Source: PGYR01 sp048267165
Lineage (GTDB): Bacteria; Bacteroidota; Ignavibacteria; Kapaibacteriales; UBA2268
NCBI GenBank assembly: GCA_048267165.1
Contig: JBLWYD010000057.1
Coordinates: 1-18,231 of the forward strand
Length of the DNA: 18,231 nt
Direction: 5' to 3'
Numbering within the stretch: the stretch's first letter is position 1; every line of letters starts with the position of its first letter. Of the stretch, positions 14,066 to 18,231 are shown one piece after another. The notes below the pieces were generated by a model that made no database searches, had not been told where the DNA came from, and saw only the letters and a list, made by a program, of their open reading frames with translations. The translations under genes were made by a program, and so were the position numbers.

Positions 14066-15703
14066 CTAAAAAGTAGTTGACACAGTAAAATAAAGTCCAT
14101 TGGATGCAGGTACGAACCTACATACACCACCTACACAAATTATCCCCGAACGTTGGCGACCATAGCTCATCTGCATTCTTGTGCCGCCAGTAACATAGGC
14201 GAACGAACCCATAAAATAATGTACTTGATGATCTACGAATTTGTTACCATAGTTATATTGGTCTGAGAGTGATATATAGTAATTCGGGCTAATAGTCAAC
14301 TCGAAAAGTGCCATCATCCAGTTCCCATTAACGAAATCAGCCGTTTTCAGTACACTATCTTGAGTTGCCCACAAATGTTCCAAATCCATTTTTAAAGCAT
14401 AAGTTTCAGATAATCTGTATGTTGCATCGAATATAGCAATGTTTGATTGTACATTACCAATGATTGGTGCCCAACCATTTTCAGCTACGTCTTTGTCGTA
14501 GATTTGAGTTATAAAACTCATATTAGTTTTTAAATCATCTGACCATCTTTTTGAAACTTCGATATTCAAATCCTGGTAGAATAATCTATCACCAAATGCG
14601 AAGAAATCTGAAGTATAAGTAAAGTCATCAACTCTGTTTGAGTCTATACTTTGTATTCGGCTATAATTTAAAGTAACCGTTGTTCCGTATTCACCACCAA
14701 GTGCCGTACCTTTGTCAAATTTGTATGTAACATTAGCTCCCAATCCAATCTCTCCCACTAATTGCGTAGCAAAAGGATAAAGTGATGTCAATCCATAAGT
14801 ATGTTGTTTTGACAATGGCGGGATAAAGTTCATATTCATAACATTTCCAGTAGCCGAACGTTCAGCACGGAAATCCATATTATCAGATCTGTGGAAATCA
14901 AGTGATATACCCAATCCATCTGTGAAATACGAACCACTAAGTAATAGTCCCTGACCATCATTATAAGAGAAATTATTAACAGCAGAAGGGTCATTTATTT
15001 TGTAAGAATATTCGGCATCTAAACTGAAACTATTAGCTATGAACGTACTTCTAAGGAAGTACGCGAATACATTTTCAGGAAGGTTATAAGTATTTTCTTG
15101 ATCTTCTTCGTATTTACTAACTATACCACCTTCTACTGAAACTCCATTATCACCGAAAAAATCAGTGTACGAGTCCAAGTAAATTTTACCTTTAGCACCC
15201 CTTATAATTCCATCACTTTGGGACCAAAAATTACGCATTGTTCCCATAAGACCGGTTAGCTCTATTCCATCATCTGGACGGAAGTTAACTCTAACACCAT
15301 TGAGTGAGTTATCAACTCCCAACGCCTTTTCCTCATAAGTACGAAGTATAAGACCAGAGCCGAATTGTTCGTAGAAATTACCTGCTGTTACATCTAGTTC
15401 ACTAGATCGGTATGTACCATATATGAAAGGAAAGCCGCTGTTTTCGAATCGATCGTCTATACCCAAAAGTGGTGGTCTATATGCTTCGTAGCGGATACCA
15501 AATTCGAAATCATCAATATGATATCTTACATTTAAGAACCCTTGTGCCGCTACTTGCTTAGGGAATTCGGTAGTCCCTATCGAGCTATCTTGCTGATAAT
15601 ACTGCCCTTCCATCATAAAGTTCCCCGTTACTCTACCTTGTGAATATACACTAGTAATAGACAGGAAAGCAATTATTATAGTTAAACTTGCTTTTTTTAT
15701 CAT
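14066..15703 (-). CDS. DUF6029 family outer-membrane beta-barrel protein
   Basis: A 545-residue outer-membrane protein with a signal peptide (MIKKASLTIIIAFLSITSVYS) that would leave Gln22 at the mature N-terminus. The family signature is present: GNFYEQFGSGLILRTYEEK (108-126) and DNSLNGVRV (131-139), and near the end GIICVGGVCRFVPASNGLYF with its two cysteines. The remainder is alternating amphipathic strands with aromatic girdles, and the final residue is Phe (TVSTTF), as the barrel assembly machinery requires. Function is unknown: it could be a channel or a scaffold. Its start overlaps the stop of the TPR gene by 4 nt and the Omp28-like gene follows after 8 nt, so the three should be made together. 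Confidence 0.85.
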   Translation of the reverse strand: MIKKASLTIIIAFLSITSVYSQGRVTGNFMMEGQYYQQDSSIGTTEFPKQVAAQGFLNVRYHIDDFEFGIRYEAYRPPLLGIDDRFENSGFPFIYGTYRSSELDVTAGNFYEQFGSGLILRTYEEKALGVDNSLNGVRVNFRPDDGIELTGLMGTMRNFWSQSDGIIRGAKGKIYLDSYTDFFGDNGVSVEGGIVSKYEEDQENTYNLPENVFAYFLRSTFIANSFSLDAEYSYKINDPSAVNNFSYNDGQGLLLSGSYFTDGLGISLDFHRSDNMDFRAERSATGNVMNMNFIPPLSKQHTYGLTSLYPFATQLVGEIGLGANVTYKFDKGTALGGEYGTTVTLNYSRIQSIDSNRVDDFTYTSDFFAFGDRLFYQDLNIEVSKRWSDDLKTNMSFITQIYDKDVAENGWAPIIGNVQSNIAIFDATYRLSETYALKMDLEHLWATQDSVLKTADFVNGNWMMALFELTISPNYYISLSDQYNYGNKFVDHQVHYFMGSFAYVTGGTRMQMSYGRQRSGIICVGGVCRFVPASNGLYFTVSTTF

Positions 15704-16329
15704 TCTTCAACCGGATTCTGTATTTCTTCTATAAGTCTATTCACTTCAGCTGCCAAAGGGCCTTTATTGCCATTGATTTCTAAGAACTTCTCAAAGTCTT
15801 TTAGAGCAGCATCACTTCTTTTATTAAGTTTATGGACAGCTCCACGAGCATAGAAAGGCATAGCATAACCGGGTTGCAATTCGATAGCTCTATTATAATC
15901 CATCAATGCTTTGTCCCAACTTTCTAGGAAATAGTAAGAATTACCACGAGCATAATACGCTTCAGGATATTCATTGCTTATAGAAAGTGTTTTGGTAAAA
16001 CTTTGGATAGCAGATTGAAGATTACCTTCTTCTACTTCCGAAAGACCACGTCCATAATACGCCTCGAAGTAGTTAGGGTCTAGAGATACGGCTTTATTAA
16101 AATCCTTGATGGCATTGCTAAAGTCTTTTTTGTAGAAATAAGCTAAACCACGACCGTAAAACGTTGGTGCGTAATTATCTGCTTTCTCTATTGCTTTGTT
16201 ATAATAAGTCAAGGCTTTATCGTAGTCTTTAGTTTTGATAGCATTGTATGCTGTCTGGATAAATCCTTCTGTCTGAGCGAATAGAGAGATGCTCATAAAG
16301 AAGAATAGTGCTGTTATTAAATTTTTCAT
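15700..16329 (-). CDS. Secreted tetratricopeptide-repeat (TPR) protein
   Basis: A 209-residue periplasmic protein. The signal peptide (MKNLITALFFFMSISLFA) would leave Gln19 at the mature N-terminus. Five TPR units follow almost without gaps (about 20-52, 53-86, 87-120, 121-154, 155-188), with the canonical pattern A-x-x-x-Y-x-x-A-I and a glycine at the expected position (for example YYGRG, YYARG, FYARG). A short C-terminal helix ends the protein (PLAAEVNRLIEEIQ). It is a protein-binding scaffold, most simply for the outer-membrane barrel or the Omp28-like lipoprotein coded next in the operon, though the partner is inferred. It is the first gene of the four-gene unit, 60 nt after the epimerase gene. 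Confidence 0.87.
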   Translation of the reverse strand: MKNLITALFFFMSISLFAQTEGFIQTAYNAIKTKDYDKALTYYNKAIEKADNYAPTFYGRGLAYFYKKDFSNAIKDFNKAVSLDPNYFEAYYGRGLSEVEEGNLQSAIQSFTKTLSISNEYPEAYYARGNSYYFLESWDKALMDYNRAIELQPGYAMPFYARGAVHKLNKRSDAALKDFEKFLEINGNKGPLAAEVNRLIEEIQNPVEE

Positions 16330-16389
16330 AGTTTTCTCTGATTGTTATTTTATTCGATAAACAATATATAAAAATTGCTCGATTTATCC

Positions 16390-17325
16390 TTATGATAATC
16401 TTTTCCTGAAATCGGCAATTGTTTTTTCTAAACCTTCTTTTCTATCTACTTTTGGCGACCAGTCTAATAACTCTTTAGCACGAGTTATGTCTGGTTGTCG
16501 GATTTTTGGGTCATCTTGAGGCAAATCTTCGAATATTATCTTCGAATCTGAGCCCGTTAATTCTATAATCTCTTTTGCTAAATCTAACATAGTCAACTCA
16601 CTTGGGTTACCTATATTCACTGGGTAAACTTCGTCTGACATTAGCAATCTGTAAATACCCTCAACCAAATCATCTACGTAGCATACCGATCTAGTTTGAG
16701 AGCCATCACCATACACTGTAACTGGTTCACCGTTAAGTGCTTGGCGGATAAAGTTAGGGATTGCTCTACCGTCATGTAGCCTCATTCGGGGGCCATAAGT
16801 GTTGAAAATACGAATGATTCTAGTCTCAACACCGTGATATTGGTGATAAGCCATAGTCATAGCTTCCGAAAATCTCTTAGCTTCATCATATACACCTCTG
16901 GAGCCAACTGGGTTTACATTACCCCAATAGTCTTCCGTTTGTGGGTGAATAAGAGGGTCGCCATAAACTTCACTAGTACTTGCAAGTAAGTATCTGGCAC
17001 CTTTTTCTTTAGCAAGACCCAATATCTTATGAGTGCCTAATGATCCAACTTTTAGAGTTTGGATAGGTAATTTCAGATAATCTATAGGTGATGCTGGTGA
17101 TGCGAAATGAAGAATATAATCTATGTCTTCCGCGAAAAAGTTGTATTCGGTAATATCGTGTAATACGAATTTGAAATTGGGGTTGCCGAATAGATGAGCA
17201 ATATTATCAGTGTCGCCTGTCAGAAGGTTATCGACACCTATTACTTTGAACCCTTCGGCTATAAATCTATCAGATAGGTGCGAACCCAAAAATCCGGCCG
17301 CACCTGTTATAAGTATTGTTTTCAT
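16390..17325 (-). CDS. UDP-glucuronate decarboxylase (UDP-xylose synthase) family SDR enzyme
   Basis: An extended short-chain dehydrogenase of 311 residues, most like UDP-glucuronate decarboxylase, which makes UDP-xylose from UDP-glucuronate for cell-surface polysaccharides. The NAD-binding TGAAGFLGSH (7-16) is followed by FASPASPIDYLKLPIQTLK (74-92), ASTSEVYGDP (115-124) and HPQTEDYWGNVNP (127-139), with the catalytic YDEAK (Tyr146, Lys150), then RIFNTYGPRM (172-181) and SQTRSVCYVDDLVEG. The PASP, HPQ and NTYGPRM blocks together fit this family better than other NDP-sugar epimerases. No signal peptide is present, so it is cytoplasmic. No other sugar gene lies beside it here, so the final product is inferred from the motifs alone. 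An exact -7 box lies 33 nt upstream. Confidence 0.87.
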   Translation of the reverse strand: MKTILITGAAGFLGSHLSDRFIAEGFKVIGVDNLLTGDTDNIAHLFGNPNFKFVLHDITEYNFFAEDIDYILHFASPASPIDYLKLPIQTLKVGSLGTHKILGLAKEKGARYLLASTSEVYGDPLIHPQTEDYWGNVNPVGSRGVYDEAKRFSEAMTMAYHQYHGVETRIIRIFNTYGPRMRLHDGRAIPNFIRQALNGEPVTVYGDGSQTRSVCYVDDLVEGIYRLLMSDEVYPVNIGNPSELTMLDLAKEIIELTGSDSKIIFEDLPQDDPKIRQPDITRAKELLDWSPKVDRKEGLEKTIADFRKRLS

Positions 17326-17357
17326 ATTTAATGCTATTATATAGTAATCACTAATAG

Positions 17358-17365
17358 CAAAAATA
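17358..17365 (-). promoter_or_regulatory. Bacteroidota-type -7 box for the UDP-glucuronate decarboxylase gene
   Basis: On the minus strand TATTTTTG matches TAnnTTTG exactly, 33 nt before the start codon. I see no clear -33 TTTG, so this rests on the -7 box and spacing. It may also drive the TPR envelope genes downstream, since only 60 nt separate them. Confidence 0.45.
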
Positions 17366-17419
17366 AGAATTTAAGAGCTAATTGACTATTAATTTGGAAA
17401 CTTATATACCAGCACCAAA

Positions 17420-18094
17420 TTAATCGAACTCTACATCGGGTCTAGTAGAAGCAGATGTAACAGAAAGACCTGGGTATTTCTCGTTGTAATCCTCTCTTCC
17501 CAAACGGATAATTTCATAAGCTTCTTCTCTGCCGTATATATCGGTTATCTCGACGTTATTTGTACCAGTATCGTCAGGATCTTGCTTATAAGTAAGGAAA
17601 TAGTGCTTTAATCTTCTGATAATAGATTCGGGTATTTTAGTAATGTCATTACGCTCATTATAAACCAAATCATCGTTCATCACAGCAATTATTTTATCAT
17701 CTGCCTCGCCGTGGTCTATCATTCGCATACCACCGATTGGGCGGCAGTTAACTAATATATCACCATAAGGTACTATACGCTCTGTAATTACACAAATATC
17801 GATAGGGTCGCTGTCGCCAACTATATCAGTTCTGCCTGTCATTTTGTTGCAATGCTCCGCTACTCGTTTACCTGCGAAAGTTTGAGGTAACATGCCATAT
17901 AGAGTAGGGCAAACACTTGAGTAAATCTGAGGTCTATCTATTTTCAGATAGCCAGTGTATTTGTCTAGTTCGTATTTTACTGTATCACCGGGTACTAGCT
18001 CTATGTATGATGTAACTATACGTGGTGATTGATCACCAATTGGTACACCGTGCCAAGGGTGTGATTTGAATATTAAGCCTGATTGATTCCACAT
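17420..18094 (-). CDS. ppa: Inorganic pyrophosphatase (family I)
   Basis: A cytoplasmic enzyme that hydrolyses pyrophosphate to two phosphates and so drives biosynthetic reactions, including sugar-nucleotide synthesis. The 224-residue protein has the family I metal-binding signature DSDPID (94-99, with Asp94, Asp96 and Asp99), preceded by KYELDKYTGYLKIDR (40-54) with the conserved lysine, glutamate and tyrosine and followed by GGMRMIDHGEADDKIIAV (121-138), with DDKIIAV also conserved. The C-terminal tail (about 195-224) is longer than in the E. coli enzyme, which is about 175 residues. It lies 94 nt before the decarboxylase gene with a separate -7 box, so the two have their own promoters. Start: AAGG lies 8 nt before the ATG. 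Confidence 0.93.
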   Translation of the reverse strand: MWNQSGLIFKSHPWHGVPIGDQSPRIVTSYIELVPGDTVKYELDKYTGYLKIDRPQIYSSVCPTLYGMLPQTFAGKRVAEHCNKMTGRTDIVGDSDPIDICVITERIVPYGDILVNCRPIGGMRMIDHGEADDKIIAVMNDDLVYNERNDITKIPESIIRRLKHYFLTYKQDPDDTGTNNVEITDIYGREEAYEIIRLGREDYNEKYPGLSVTSASTRPDVEFD

Positions 18095-18121
18095 TTTCTA
18101 AACCTTCATTTTTATGAGGTA

Positions 18122-18129
18122 CAAAAATA
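18122..18129 (-). promoter_or_regulatory. Bacteroidota-type -7 box for ppa
   Basis: On the minus strand TATTTTTG matches TAnnTTTG exactly, 28 nt before the ppa start codon. The 12 nt perfect palindrome AATATGCATATT (18132-18143) lies just upstream and could be a binding site or chance in AT-rich DNA. No clear -33 TTTG is seen. The remaining bases to the window edge hold nothing I can name. Confidence 0.4.
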
Positions 18130-18231
18130 TGAATATGCATATTAAATATGCTATAAATATAAAAAAACTTTAGTTTGTCTTTTGACGTTGTAGAGATTGT
18201 AAGATATTTAAACAAAGACCAAGATGAAAAC

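Noticed and set aside
1..18231. CRISPR arrays, tRNA, rRNA, transposase or phage genes
   Set aside because: I looked for regular spaced repeats, cloverleaf-like segments and recombinase or transposase motifs and saw none.

Overview
The window is about 18.2 kb of AT-rich DNA from a member of the Bacteroidota or a close relative in the FCB group, probably an uncultured lineage; species cannot be told from the sequence. Four things point there. Two secreted proteins end in type IX secretion (T9SS) C-terminal sorting domains. Families largely confined to Bacteroidota are present (DUF6029 barrel, Omp28-like lipoprotein). Four transcription units have an exact TAnnTTTG -7 box 22-36 nt before the start codon. 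Several signal peptides leave glutamine at +1, next to a gene for glutaminyl cyclase. I see no rRNA, tRNA, CRISPR array, transposase or phage gene.

Left part (1-3988). A parallel beta-helix T9SS cargo protein runs off the left edge on the minus strand. Divergent from it are a YeiH/UPF0324 membrane transporter, a short T9SS cargo protein and a small lipoprotein, closed by a strong hairpin terminator. The 307 nt that follow hold no gene but contain two further palindromes.

Metabolic operon (3989-8612, minus). The order of transcription is paaG (ring-oxepin isomerase type crotonase), pepA (leucyl aminopeptidase), a small lipocalin-like secreted protein, paaH (3-hydroxyacyl-CoA dehydrogenase) and a lipoprotein glutaminyl cyclase. 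Gaps are 4-33 nt and the last pair overlaps. The unit pairs two phenylacetate-pathway type enzymes with two peptide-acting enzymes. This part is clearly richer in GC than what follows.

Accessory part (about 8640-12950). A visibly AT-richer stretch carries a lipoprotein with a von Willebrand A domain fused to an OmpA-like peptidoglycan-binding domain, then a membrane-anchored coiled-coil protein of unknown role. Next is a GNAT toxin / DUF1778 antitoxin operon with its own Bacteroidota-type promoter and overlapping palindromic operator. Last is a small cysteine-containing lipoprotein with a TTG start. Two related hairpin repeats in the same orientation bracket the toxin-antitoxin operon exactly, suggesting it is a cassette.

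Right part (12951-18231, minus). After a bidirectional terminator come four tightly coupled envelope genes (TPR protein, DUF6029 outer-membrane barrel, Omp28-like CxxC lipoprotein, DUF2007 protein). Upstream of them are a UDP-glucuronate decarboxylase (UDP-xylose synthase) family enzyme and a family I inorganic pyrophosphatase, both housekeeping or cell-surface-sugar functions.
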